Shown piece after piece: positions 55,293-64,000 of a stretch of 64,000 nucleotides of DNA. The stretch is from positions 124,001 to 188,000 of the forward strand of contig NZ_JAULRU010000617.1 of assembly GCF_030518155.1 (NCBI RefSeq), in the 5' to 3' direction. The position numbers and the translations under genes are program-made. The stretch's first letter is position 1, and each line of letters begins with the position of its first letter. The DNA comes from Gilvimarinus gilvus. Its GTDB lineage: Bacteria; Pseudomonadota; Gammaproteobacteria; Pseudomonadales; Cellvibrionaceae. Under the pieces are notes generated by a model that did not search any database, was not told where the DNA came from, and saw only the letters and a list, made by a program, of their open reading frames with translations.

Positions 55293-56246
55293 ATGACACC
55301 TCTTGTATCCATCGTAATGCCTTCTTTTAACCAAGCGGCGTTTATCGAGTCTTCTATAGCCAGCGTGCTTGGTCAAAGCTACCCACGCCTTGAGCTCATT
55401 GTTGCCGATGGCGGCTCAACGGACGGGACGGTAGAGGTTTTGCAACGCATTCAAGCTCAGGACAACCGACTGCGCTGGCTTTCCGAGCCCGACAATGGGC
55501 CCGCTAATGCCCTCAATAAGGCTTTCGAGCGGGTTCGTGGCACACTGATTGGCTGGCTTAACTCAGATGATTTGTACACACCCGGCGCTATTGGCCGAGC
55601 GGTAACCGAACTTACTGGGCCCGCCAGATACGCCTTGGTATACGGCCATGGTATCCATGTCGACGAGCACGGCAACGAGCTGAGCCGCTACCCCACCCTG
55701 CCCCCCTCTACACCCTACAGCTGCTTCGCCAATGGTTGCTTTGTTTGCCAGCCTACTATGTTTTTTACCCGTTCCGCCTATCAATTACTTGGCCCGCTGG
55801 ATGAAAGCATAAAAACCGCGTTTGACTTTGAGTATTGGCTGCGGGCCTTCAAAGCCTATTCAGGGCGCATCGGCTTTATTGACAAAGTGCAAGCCTGCTC
55901 GCGACTGCACGACGACTGCATTACCCTTAATATGCGCTATTGGGTCGCCATAGAAGGGCTAGAGGTACTGCACCGACACATGGGCACGGCACCGGGGCAC
56001 TGGCTGCTCACCTACTTCTCCGAGCTTATGGAAAGCGGGGCCATGCCCCCCAAAAGCGAGACCTTGCCAGTGCATGCACTCAAAACTTTAGAGGCCGCAA
56101 CGCCTTTTCTCGATGAAGCCGAGCTTGGCAAAATAGCAGACACATTGAAAACCCACCCCAAATACGCTGAGCTAGGTTGCCCCCCCTCAGGCCAGACTAA
56201 ATTAATCGCGCCCAGCTACGTAAATAAGGTGACCCAAATTCACTAA
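55293..56246 (+). CDS. GT2-family glycosyltransferase
   Basis: The 317-residue GT-A protein has VSIVMPSFNQAAFIESSIAS (about residues 5-24), LELIVADGGSTDGTVEVLQR, LIGWLNSDDLYTPGAIGRAV with the NSDD metal site (about 86-105) and FDFEYWLRAFKAYSGRIGF, which is GT2-like. Ribosome-site support is weak. It starts the block leading to rmlBCDA, 122 bases before the coiled-coil gene. Confidence 0.9.
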   Translation: MTPLVSIVMPSFNQAAFIESSIASVLGQSYPRLELIVADGGSTDGTVEVLQRIQAQDNRLRWLSEPDNGPANALNKAFERVRGTLIGWLNSDDLYTPGAIGRAVTELTGPARYALVYGHGIHVDEHGNELSRYPTLPPSTPYSCFANGCFVCQPTMFFTRSAYQLLGPLDESIKTAFDFEYWLRAFKAYSGRIGFIDKVQACSRLHDDCITLNMRYWVAIEGLEVLHRHMGTAPGHWLLTYFSELMESGAMPPKSETLPVHALKTLEAATPFLDEAELGKIADTLKTHPKYAELGCPPSGQTKLIAPSYVNKVTQIH

Positions 56247-56367
56247 ACTGCCCTGCGTCTATTTCCACTACATTTCTAGCGGCACTCTCTGCTACAATGC
56301 CGCGCTGAATATAGGATTGGCCTAGCCACGGGAACATCTGGGTAAAAAATACAAGGAGCCAGTTATA

Positions 56368-57738
56368 GTGCAGTCTCTGAGCATTATCGGTCTTACCGGC
56401 GGACGACATATCGCCGCGCAGCAACTTTTCGAGCAAGGCCCTTTTCAGGTTTTGCGCTGTGAAGATCTGGCGCGCGAACACACCCTGCAGACCGCACTGC
56501 AGGACAGCGCGCACACCTTGCTTATCTACTGCCCGCCTGCCCTCGCCCTTGCACATGCCTTAAAGCGCGATACCGAGGCCGCTTGCGACCAAGTCCTACA
56601 AAACTGGTCCGATCAGGCTCGCACCTTGCTGCGCCATTTTATGCTCAATCGCGAGCACTGCACCTTGGTAAACGAGCTGGCACTGCTGCACCCCCCCAAT
56701 ACGGCACTAGCGGCGCTTGCCAATAAAACTTGCCAAGCCATAACAGCAGAAGCGGTAATAAGCCCCGAGCAAACAGCTCAACCACTGCTTGAAGCTCTGG
56801 GCGCCAGCCTTGCCTATACTGACCAAAACAGCGCCAGCCTCTATCGCGATCTGGAAACCGTGGCCGACGCTAACGGCGAAACCGCCATACTCCAATACAG
56901 GGCAAGCCTGAAAAAGGAACTCCAACAAATAGCGTCCGAACACGCCACTTTGATTGTCGTAGCCGAGCAACACCACGAAAAAAGCCAAGAACTGCAAGAA
57001 CTTCAGGAGGAGAACAAACGCCTTCTGCTGCACCTGAATCAGACAAAAGAAGCGCTAGAGCGCAGCTCCAGTGAGCACAAAGAGCTTTCTAAAGAAAACA
57101 ATATGCGACCGCAAAGTGTTGACGTAACAGAAAAAACCAAAGAACTTGAAGAAGAAAACGAATTGCTTTTGCTACAACTGCATCAAGTACAAGAAGAACT
57201 GGAGCACTACTTTTGTGAATATCAGAAGCTGACCGACCCGGCTAGCCGCCACTCCGTTGCCACGACTCACCCGACTATCGCAACAGCAGGCTTGGCGTTG
57301 GAAACCCTTTTTGATCTGCGCAACGAGCAAATTATAGGAAACAACTGGTACGACGCAGAGCAAGATGGCCGCTGGGCGGGCCCCGGCACAAACAGCACGC
57401 TCAACCTGCCTGCCCTAGGCAAGGGGCCATTCGAGCTTGTATTCGATATTGTTCATGCCCTGGACGTCAGCATCGTAAAGCAAATGCAAATATTGCTTAA
57501 TGGCGAGCCACTTCGCCTTAAATATAAGTTCGGCAAACTACCCATTAAACGCTTCCCGTGCCAGGTGAGCGCAACGGTAGAGTCCGCGAATGGAAAACCA
57601 CAGGCGTCTTGGAATTTGGAGCTTCGCTTCCCCAAGACCCTATCGCCCGCAGGAAAAGACAGCGATGACCATCGCCAACTGGCAATACGCTTAAAATCTA
57701 TTCATGCTCGGGCACTGGTAACGCCACATAAAGGCTGA
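56368..57738 (+). CDS. Hypothetical coiled-coil protein with C-terminal beta domain
   Basis: The 456-residue protein starts at GTG 56368 with AAGGAG nine bases upstream. Residues about 1-160 form an alpha/beta region with sulfotransferase-neighbour style (SIIGLTGGRHIAAQQLFEQG). Residues about 170-290 are a long coiled coil rich in E, L, Q and K. The C-terminus (about 310-456) has NNWYDAEQDGRWAGPGTNST, a beta-sandwich-like domain also seen attached to glycosyltransferases. No enzymatic motif is recognised. It precedes a similarly built gene, so both may scaffold or control chain length. Inference only. Confidence 0.6.
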   Translation: MQSLSIIGLTGGRHIAAQQLFEQGPFQVLRCEDLAREHTLQTALQDSAHTLLIYCPPALALAHALKRDTEAACDQVLQNWSDQARTLLRHFMLNREHCTLVNELALLHPPNTALAALANKTCQAITAEAVISPEQTAQPLLEALGASLAYTDQNSASLYRDLETVADANGETAILQYRASLKKELQQIASEHATLIVVAEQHHEKSQELQELQEENKRLLLHLNQTKEALERSSSEHKELSKENNMRPQSVDVTEKTKELEEENELLLLQLHQVQEELEHYFCEYQKLTDPASRHSVATTHPTIATAGLALETLFDLRNEQIIGNNWYDAEQDGRWAGPGTNSTLNLPALGKGPFELVFDIVHALDVSIVKQMQILLNGEPLRLKYKFGKLPIKRFPCQVSATVESANGKPQASWNLELRFPKTLSPAGKDSDDHRQLAIRLKSIHARALVTPHKG

Positions 57739-57749
57739 AGTAACCAATT

Positions 57750-58937
57750 ATGCAAAACTCAACAAGCATTGCCGAGTGGCAGCTATTACTGCAGACCCTT
57801 AACCCGGTACAGGGCTGGCTATACGTGGGTGCAGGCCGCGGCGAAATGCTTGCACATGCGCGATTTGCAAAAGTCCCCAAGTTGCTGGCCGTAGAGGCCA
57901 ATGAGCACGCAAGCCAATTGCTCGCCTATACCACCTCGACCCGCCAAAACTGGAAAGCCGCACACGCCTTGCTCGATGAATCTAACGGGCTAGCAACCTG
58001 GCACCACCTAAGCCGCGAAGAAGACAACGGGCTTTTGCCAGTCCAAATCCTGTGCAAACTGTGGCCGAACATTCAAGAGCTGGAGCAAATCCAGCGGCCC
58101 ACAACCTCGCTTAGCCAATTACTCAAAGAGCACGGGGAAAGTCCGGAAAGCTACAACTGGCTCACCATTGACTGCCTACCCGCAGCACGCCTGTTACAAG
58201 GCTTAAACGGCGCACTGGAGTCGCTAGACATGATTGAAGTGCGTGTCGCCACTGGCAACAAACTAGCCAACGAATCAGGAGCCACGCTTAAAGAGAGTGA
58301 CGCCGTTATACTGCCCTTAGGGTTTACTCGCTTAGTCGTAACAGAATCAAGCAACCCGCTTATCGGCACAGCACTGTACGGGCGAAACTTTAAAGTCCAG
58401 CTTGCCGAGCAACAAAAGAAATACAGCGCGCTAGAGGCGCAACACAGCCAATTAGCGCTACAACACAGTGAACTCAAAGCGCAAAATGATGACCTTAAAA
58501 CGAAGGTTGATGCCGTCCAAAAAGAAACCCACGGCATTCGTTACGAGCTGGAAGAGCAGTGTCGACGAGAGCTACAAATAACCGAAAAACTGCAGCAATC
58601 TGAAACCGAGCTCAAAGTTGTGAACTCTCAATACAGTGAGCTTGAAAAACAGCTGACTCAACAGAAAGCTGTGAGCGCACTCGAAGAACGCATGGAGCAT
58701 CTCTTTGAGCAAAAAATTGATGTACCCAAAAAAGAAATTCAGAACAAAGGCCGTCAAATCGACGAGCAAAATAGTGAAATCAATGAGCTCAAAGTCAAAA
58801 ACCGCCAGCTGCTCGAGGAAAACGAAGCAACCCAGAAGCGGCAACAACAGCTGGATGAAGAGCTACGCAAAGCCCAAGAGCAAATTGAACTGATACAGGA
58901 ACTCCTTCAGAACGAGGAAAGCAGCAAAGATGCCTAA
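57750..58937 (+). CDS. FkbM-like methyltransferase-fold protein with coiled-coil tail
   Basis: The 395-residue protein reads [19 protein letters not shown] then [16 protein letters not shown] in the first third, a Rossmann methyltransferase-like pattern. [20 protein letters not shown], then LDMIEVRVA and a C-terminal YGRNFK block match FkbM-type proteins. Residues about 225-390 form a long coiled coil. Its last eight bases overlap the rmlB start. The weak SAM motif leaves catalytic activity uncertain. It shares its coiled-coil style with the preceding gene. Confidence 0.6.
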   Translation: MQNSTSIAEWQLLLQTLNPVQGWLYVGAGRGEMLAHARFAKVPKLLAVEANEHASQLLAYTTSTRQNWKAAHALLDESNGLATWHHLSREEDNGLLPVQILCKLWPNIQELEQIQRPTTSLSQLLKEHGESPESYNWLTIDCLPAARLLQGLNGALESLDMIEVRVATGNKLANESGATLKESDAVILPLGFTRLVVTESSNPLIGTALYGRNFKVQLAEQQKKYSALEAQHSQLALQHSELKAQNDDLKTKVDAVQKETHGIRYELEEQCRRELQITEKLQQSETELKVVNSQYSELEKQLTQQKAVSALEERMEHLFEQKIDVPKKEIQNKGRQIDEQNSEINELKVKNRQLLEENEATQKRQQQLDEELRKAQEQIELIQELLQNEESSKDA

Positions 58938-59997
58938 AACGATTTTGGTGACCGGTGGCGCCGGCTTTATCGGCTCTGCAGTGGTACGCGAGCTGATCAA
59001 TAGCAGCGAGCACACAGTTATCAATCTGGATAAGCTCACCTACGCCGGAAACCTGGATTCCCTGACCAGCGTGGCCGACAACTCGCGCTACTACTTCCTC
59101 CAGTCGGATATCACCAACGCCCAACAAATGACCAAAATTCTGGCCGAGCACCAGCCGGACATCGTCATGCACCTGGCCGCCGAAAGCCATGTCGACCGCT
59201 CTATTGACGGCCCGGCAGACTTCATTCATACCAACATCGTTGGCACCTACACTCTGCTGGAAGCCGCGCGTCAATACTGGAGCGACCTGAAAACCAGTAA
59301 TGCCGTCAAAGCCGAAGGATTCCGTTTTCACCACATTTCCACCGACGAAGTCTACGGCGATCTGGAAGGCACCGACGACCTCTTCACCGAAACAACACCA
59401 TACGCTCCCAGCAGTCCCTACAGCGCCAGCAAAGCCAGCTCGGACCACCTCGTCCGCGCCTGGAACCGCACTTTCGGGCTACCTGTGGTCATTACCAACT
59501 GCAGCAACAACTACGGCCCTTATCACTTCCCGGAAAAATTGATCCCGCTGATGATCGTCAACGCTCTGGCAGGCAAACCGCTGCCGGTTTACGGCGACGG
59601 CCAGCAAATTCGAGACTGGCTCTACGTGGAAGACCACGCCCGCGCTCTGATTCTGGTGGCTCAAAAAGGAAAACTGGGTGAAACCTACAACATTGGCGGC
59701 CACAACGAAAAAGCAAATCTGGAAGTCGTACAAACCCTATGTGACCTGCTGCAGGAACTGGTGCCGCAAGACGCCAACTACCGCCGCCTGATCACTTTCG
59801 TGACCGATCGCCCCGGCCACGACCACCGCTATGCTATTGATGCCAGTAAAATCCAGACAGAACTGGGCTGGACGCCGGCGGAAACCTTCGAAACCGGTTT
59901 GCGAAAAACCGTCCAGTGGTACCTGAACAACAAACCCTGGTGGCAAAAAGTCCAGGACGGCAGCTACCGCGGTGAACGCCTGGGCATCGGCGCTTAA
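58930..59997 (+). CDS. rmlB: dTDP-glucose 4,6-dehydratase RmlB
   Basis: RmlB makes the 4-keto-6-deoxy intermediate for dTDP-L-rhamnose. The 355-residue protein has [15 protein letters not shown] (about residues 8-22), [38 protein letters not shown] (catalytic Y-x3-K) and [20 protein letters not shown]. The ATG overlaps the previous gene by eight bases. First of four rml genes in the order BCDA. Confidence 0.97.
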   Translation: MPKTILVTGGAGFIGSAVVRELINSSEHTVINLDKLTYAGNLDSLTSVADNSRYYFLQSDITNAQQMTKILAEHQPDIVMHLAAESHVDRSIDGPADFIHTNIVGTYTLLEAARQYWSDLKTSNAVKAEGFRFHHISTDEVYGDLEGTDDLFTETTPYAPSSPYSASKASSDHLVRAWNRTFGLPVVITNCSNNYGPYHFPEKLIPLMIVNALAGKPLPVYGDGQQIRDWLYVEDHARALILVAQKGKLGETYNIGGHNEKANLEVVQTLCDLLQELVPQDANYRRLITFVTDRPGHDHRYAIDASKIQTELGWTPAETFETGLRKTVQWYLNNKPWWQKVQDGSYRGERLGIGA

Positions 59998-60085
59998 TTA
60001 CACTCGACTAAAGTGGGCAGGCGTGAAGCGCGCCGTCCACTTACGAGCTATAAACTCTTAAAAGACGGATTAAAACGGACAAACT

Positions 60086-60628
60086 ATGGAATACCAGCCG
60101 CTGGCGATCCCCGACGTCAAACTCATAACCCCCAAAGTCTTTGGTGACGAGCGCGGTTTCTTTATGGAAACTTTTCGCCAAAGCGAATTTGAACAATACT
60201 GCGGCGACTACCAATTTGTCCAAGACAACCACTCCAGCTCTCGCCGGGGCGTCCTGCGCGGGCTGCACTTCCAGCACCAAAAGCCGCAGGGCAAACTGGT
60301 ACGCGCCACCAGAGGCGAAGTATTCGACGTCGCCGTCGACATGCGCCAAAGCTCCCCAACCTTTGGACAATGGGTTGGCGCCACCCTCAGCGAAACCAAC
60401 AAACAGATGCTCTGGGTGCCGCCGGGCTTCGCCCACGGCTTTCTCGTTACCAGTGACACGGCCGAGTTCCAGTACAAGTGCACCGACTACTACAACCCCG
60501 GCGACGAGTACTCCCTGTTATGGAATGACCCCTCTGTAGGCATCGAATGGCCCCATGGTATCGAGCCCCAGCTCGCCACCAAAGACGCCAAAGGCACAAA
60601 TTTCGCTGAAACCCCAAAATTTCTATAG
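60086..60628 (+). CDS. rmlC: dTDP-4-dehydrorhamnose 3,5-epimerase RmlC
   Basis: The 180-residue cupin epimerises C3 and C5 of the dTDP-sugar intermediate. LITPKVFGDERGFFMETFRQ (about residues 12-31) and VLRGLHFQHQKPQGKLVRA (about 53-71) carry the catalytic histidine; the later WVPPGFAHGFLV is typical. It lies 88 bases after rmlB, the largest gap before rmlD being 56 bases. Confidence 0.97.
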   Translation: MEYQPLAIPDVKLITPKVFGDERGFFMETFRQSEFEQYCGDYQFVQDNHSSSRRGVLRGLHFQHQKPQGKLVRATRGEVFDVAVDMRQSSPTFGQWVGATLSETNKQMLWVPPGFAHGFLVTSDTAEFQYKCTDYYNPGDEYSLLWNDPSVGIEWPHGIEPQLATKDAKGTNFAETPKFL

Positions 60629-60684
60629 GCTGGATAAGGCTAAAGGCCGCATCCGCCCAAAAAACATGAAACTGGCACTGTAAA

Positions 60685-61569
60685 ATGAAAATCCTCCTGC
60701 TCGGCCAAACAGGCCAGGTCGGCTTCGAACTAAAACGCACCTTCGCGCCCCTGGGCACTATAACCGCCCCTACCCGCGATCAACTCGACCTCTTAAATAA
60801 AGAGGCCGTGCAGCGCTATCTGGACAAACACCAACCAGCTCTGATCCTGAACGCCGCCGCCTATACCGCCGTCGACAAAGCCGAAAGTGAACCAATGCTT
60901 GCGACACGCCTGAATACCAAGCTCCCGGCGCAACTCGCGGAGTACACAGCACAGGTTGGTGCTACCCTGCTCCACTACTCGTCGGACTACGTCTATCCTG
61001 GCCAGGGCGATAAACCCTTCACTGAGCAGACTACCACCGGCCCGCTCAGCGCCTATGGAAAAACCAAACTCGAAGGCGACCAAGCCATCACCGCCAGCGG
61101 CTGCAATCACTACATCTTTCGCACCAGCTGGGTCTACAGCGCCCGCGGCCACAACTTCATGAAAACCATGCTCCGCCTGGGCAAAGACAAAAAAGAACTC
61201 AAGGTAGTATCGGACCAAATAGGTGCCCCCACGCCAGCCCGACTGATCGCCCAGGTCTCTCTGCTGGCCTACACCCACAACATAGAGCAAGGCGTATACC
61301 ACCTAGCCCCCCGAGGTGAAACCAGCTGGCAAGGCTTCGCCCGATCCATATTCAGGCATACAATAAATATGGGCCAGGAACTGACCATCGCGCCTGAGGC
61401 GGTCAACTCCATCCCGACCAAAGATTACCCCACACCAGCTCGGCGGCCATTGAACTCACGCCTCAGCCTGCAAAAGCTGGAGCAAGCCCTGAGCACCCAG
61501 TTACCGGATTGGGAAGACCAACTGTTCCAGACCCTTGAAGAATACTTCGAATACCAGGAGCAATCATGA
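60685..61569 (+). CDS. rmlD: dTDP-4-dehydrorhamnose reductase RmlD
   Basis: The 294-residue NADPH-dependent enzyme makes dTDP-L-rhamnose. It begins [20 protein letters not shown], with [36 protein letters not shown] (Y-x3-K), [20 protein letters not shown]. It ends ATGA-overlapping rmlA, so the two are coupled. Confidence 0.97.
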   Translation: MKILLLGQTGQVGFELKRTFAPLGTITAPTRDQLDLLNKEAVQRYLDKHQPALILNAAAYTAVDKAESEPMLATRLNTKLPAQLAEYTAQVGATLLHYSSDYVYPGQGDKPFTEQTTTGPLSAYGKTKLEGDQAITASGCNHYIFRTSWVYSARGHNFMKTMLRLGKDKKELKVVSDQIGAPTPARLIAQVSLLAYTHNIEQGVYHLAPRGETSWQGFARSIFRHTINMGQELTIAPEAVNSIPTKDYPTPARRPLNSRLSLQKLEQALSTQLPDWEDQLFQTLEEYFEYQEQS

Positions 61570-62438
61570 AAGGCATTGTACTGGCCGGCGGCAGCGGAAC
61601 TCGTCTGCACCCCATTACCCTGGGGACATCAAAACAACTATTGCCGGTTTACGACAAACCGATGATTTACTACCCCATCTCAGTACTCATGCTGGCGGGT
61701 ATACGCGATATTCTTATCATCAGCACCCCTGACGATATGCCGCAATATCAAAAGTTATTAGGGTCGGGGGAACAGTTTGGCGTTAACTTTAGCTATGAAG
61801 TTCAACCCACCCCGGACGGTCTGGCACAAGCCTTTATTATTGGCGAAGAGTTTATTGGTAGTGACAGCGTCTGCCTGGTGTTGGGCGATAACATTTTTCA
61901 TGGCCAGCACTTTACCGAGCAATTAAAGCGCGCTGCCAATAAAGAAAAAGGCGCCACAGTATTTGGCTACTGGGTAAAAGATCCGGAGCGTTTCGGAGTC
62001 GTAGAGTTCGATAACAACAACAACGCCATCAGTATCGAAGAGAAGCCAAAAGAGCCCAAATCCAACTATGCAGTAACGGGCCTCTACTTCTACGACAACA
62101 ACGTGGTGGAAATCGCTAAGTCCGTAAAACCCTCGGAACGAGGCGAACTGGAAATTACCTCCGTTAACAACGCCTATTTAGAGCGCGGCAATCTCAGTGT
62201 CGAACGCCTAGGGCGAGGATTCGCATGGTTGGATACCGGTACTCATGACAGTTTGATGGAGGCCTCGCAGTATGTGCAGACCATTGAACATAGGCAAGGC
62301 CTGAAGGTCGCGTGCTTAGAAGAAATAAGCTGGAACAATGATTGGATTAGCGAAGAGAAAATGATCAATGAAGGAAAAAAATATGAAAAGACGCCCTACG
62401 GAAAATATGTTCTTGGACTATGTCACAGTTTAGAATAA
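61566..62438 (+). CDS. rmlA: Glucose-1-phosphate thymidylyltransferase RmlA
   Basis: RmlA makes dTDP-glucose, the entry step of dTDP-rhamnose synthesis and its feedback-controlled enzyme. The 290-residue protein has [20 protein letters not shown] (residues 1-20, phosphate loop), [33 protein letters not shown] (about residues 105-117) and [16 protein letters not shown]. The order rmlB-C-D-A is complete, with the last two overlapping. Confidence 0.97.
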   Translation: MKGIVLAGGSGTRLHPITLGTSKQLLPVYDKPMIYYPISVLMLAGIRDILIISTPDDMPQYQKLLGSGEQFGVNFSYEVQPTPDGLAQAFIIGEEFIGSDSVCLVLGDNIFHGQHFTEQLKRAANKEKGATVFGYWVKDPERFGVVEFDNNNNAISIEEKPKEPKSNYAVTGLYFYDNNVVEIAKSVKPSERGELEITSVNNAYLERGNLSVERLGRGFAWLDTGTHDSLMEASQYVQTIEHRQGLKVACLEEISWNNDWISEEKMINEGKKYEKTPYGKYVLGLCHSLE

Positions 62439-62533
62439 TAAGTGCCATTTAGCAGAAAACAATCCAAATATACTCAACCCATTAATGTTATTCCGTAACT
62501 GGGCTTTGATGAATTAAAGGTTTAGGTTTTGAT

Positions 62534-64000
62534 ATGAGTGATCGAGATGACTTTACTCTAGAAAAAGCTAATAGAGAGTTCAGAGCCGCCAATTATGTGC
62601 GCGCAATAGAGCTTTATGAAAAAATAAAGAGAGAAAAGCCCGAGCTTTCAGACACTATTGATTTTAATATTCATGCTGCAGAAAGATATATGAATGGCAA
62701 GTTCGGCTTCTCCAAGGCGCTTCAAGCTGTTGATCAACTTAGGATAGCAAATCAAGTGCTGAATTCAGGCCTTTGGGATGAAGAGTGGTACGCCGCAAGA
62801 TATCGCAAAGACATTATGAGTGGGCCGGATAGTGCAGCACCGCTAGAGTACTATATTGCCTACGGCTGGAAGAAAGGCCACCTGCCATCCCCTGATTTCG
62901 AAATAAAGAACTCTCCTTACCCCGAAGATCTTGGGGTTAACCATGTCTCATATTTTCTTGACGTCCTGAGGTTCAAAGGATACCACTTCAAGAAAGCTGG
63001 CCCATCTCCAAATCAAAAAAAAATTGACAGCTACTTAAATTTCAAATCAAAAAGACAGTCAGATAAGGTTATTTACACATGCCTGTCTGGAGATTACAAC
63101 GACCTCGTTCAGCCCGCATATATTGATTTTGACTGGGACTATGTTTGTTTTACCGATAACGTGGATGTATTGAGAAGTGGAAAGCATTGTGGAATTTGGG
63201 AGCTCCGGCCAATTGAGATCAAAGCTGAAACTCCTGGAAGAGTTAATCGGTGGTACAAGATGCATCCGCATTTACTTTTCCCTGATCACGAAAAAAGTAT
63301 TTATATTGACGGCAATATAAACATTATTGGAGATTACTGCTTTAAAGTAATTTTTTTATCGGACGAAAAGATACTACTTCCTAAACACTTTTGCCGAACT
63401 TGCATATATGATGAGATCGCGGCAGTTAAAGCATCGCAAAGGTTTACCGGAGAAGAGAAGGAAGATTTTGAGCGACAAAGACAGTTTCTTTCCGATGAGG
63501 GATATCCGGAAGGATTGGGCTTATCCGAGAACAACTTTATTTATCGAAAACATCACGACCCAGTAGTAAAATCCATGATGAACCTATGGCACTGGGTTCT
63601 CAAAAACTATTCTGCTCGTGACCAGCTGGGACTGGGGTATTGTTTTTGGAGATACGGGATTGACCTTAAGAGCAGCCTCATAGAAAACTGTCGAATAAAT
63701 TACAAAAACTTTAGAGTTTTTGCACATAATGATAACAAGAAGCTCCTTGGTGATAATACTGAAAAATTGACACCAACTGTTAACGGTGCTGTGCTTGTCG
63801 CTTTTTCTTGCAATGATACATTTGTTCCATATTTGGCGGTGGCACTGGAATCACTGGTTAAGCATTCTAGTGAGGCAACCTCCTATGACATAGTGATACT
63901 CCATTCTAGCCTTTCAGAGGCGAACGTTGTCAAATTAAGCTCTGTAGAGACCTCCAACATTTCCGTTAGATTTTATTATATGGAGGGCTTGATCTCACAA
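62534..64000 (+). CDS. DUF616-GT8 glycosyltransferase fusion, 3' end outside window
   Basis: The frame is open from an ATG at 62534 (AGG-type site upstream) to the window end: 489 residues without a stop. A helical start (about residues 1-75), with TPR-like NREFRAANYVRAIELYEKI, is followed by DEEWYAARYRKDIMSGPDSA...GWKKGHLPSPDF, a motif common before bacterial glycosyltransferases. DUF616 follows (about 175-400): VIYTCLSGDYNDLVQPAYID, FDWDYVCFTDNVD, GRVNRWYKMHPHLLFPD and SIYIDGNINI. The last ~60 residues (VLVAFSCNDTFVPYLAVALE) begin a GT8-like domain. Lower GC than the rml genes, suggesting transfer. Domain names are from memory of patterns. Confidence 0.8.
   Translation, partial: MSDRDDFTLEKANREFRAANYVRAIELYEKIKREKPELSDTIDFNIHAAERYMNGKFGFSKALQAVDQLRIANQVLNSGLWDEEWYAARYRKDIMSGPDSAAPLEYYIAYGWKKGHLPSPDFEIKNSPYPEDLGVNHVSYFLDVLRFKGYHFKKAGPSPNQKKIDSYLNFKSKRQSDKVIYTCLSGDYNDLVQPAYIDFDWDYVCFTDNVDVLRSGKHCGIWELRPIEIKAETPGRVNRWYKMHPHLLFPDHEKSIYIDGNINIIGDYCFKVIFLSDEKILLPKHFCRTCIYDEIAAVKASQRFTGEEKEDFERQRQFLSDEGYPEGLGLSENNFIYRKHHDPVVKSMMNLWHWVLKNYSARDQLGLGYCFWRYGIDLKSSLIENCRINYKNFRVFAHNDNKKLLGDNTEKLTPTVNGAVLVAFSCNDTFVPYLAVALESLVKHSSEATSYDIVILHSSLSEANVVKLSSVETSNISVRFYYMEGLISQ

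Overview
The window looks like a chromosome segment of a marine-type gammaproteobacterium near the Pseudomonas/Cellvibrionales branch. The order nnr-tsaE-amiB-mutL-miaA-hfq-hflX-hflK-hflC-hisZ-purA on the minus strand, with queG divergent from nnr, is the classical gammaproteobacterial block. The hisZ insertion between hflC and purA matches pseudomonad-type genomes rather than enterics. The species assignment is inference; there is no rRNA or tRNA gene in the window to support it.

Layout. (1) 1-3.5 kb: the end of a periplasmic solute-binding-like protein, an orphan PTS galactitol-type EIIC permease, a 256-bp MITE-like element inserted exactly at the permease stop codon, and two small AT-rich hypothetical genes. 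(2) 3.5-19.3 kb: the housekeeping block (purA to nnr, then queG and gnd), ended by a strong bidirectional terminator. (3) 19.3-36.6 kb: an accessory stretch flanked by two direct copies of a phnA/yjdM-like gene, the first decayed and the second intact. It holds two broken glycosyltransferase genes, a pair of secreted proteins (a tail-fibre-like protein and a 1641-residue protein of 12 tandem repeats), an operon of a CRTAC1-like seven-bladed propeller protein with an exported thioredoxin/YyaL/DsbD-alpha fusion, a small secreted protein overlapping a secreted zinc metalloprotease, and an HNH nuclease remnant. (4) 37.2-62.4 kb: a large glycan or glycoconjugate region. It contains ATP-grasp and Gfo/Idh/MocA genes, a DegT aminotransferase with an HMW1C-like GT41 glycosyltransferase, a PqqD-like/GT-A-like protein, a translationally coupled set (GT2, DUF2304, large membrane GT-C-like protein, GT4), a sulfotransferase-GT4 operon, a decayed sulfotransferase, and a GT2, two coiled-coil proteins and rmlBCDA. 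(5) From 62.5 kb: the start of a DUF616-GT8 fusion that runs off the window.

How the parts may work together. rmlBCDA supplies dTDP-L-rhamnose. The GT2/GT4 enzymes, DUF2304 and large membrane protein look like lipid-linked sugar transfer and surface glycan assembly, and sulfotransferases could decorate the product. The GT41 enzyme belongs to a family of cytoplasmic protein glycosyltransferases, so some of this region may glycosylate exported proteins. Four solo or paired copies of one short inverted terminal sequence, plus at least four broken genes, show that the accessory regions have been heavily remodelled.
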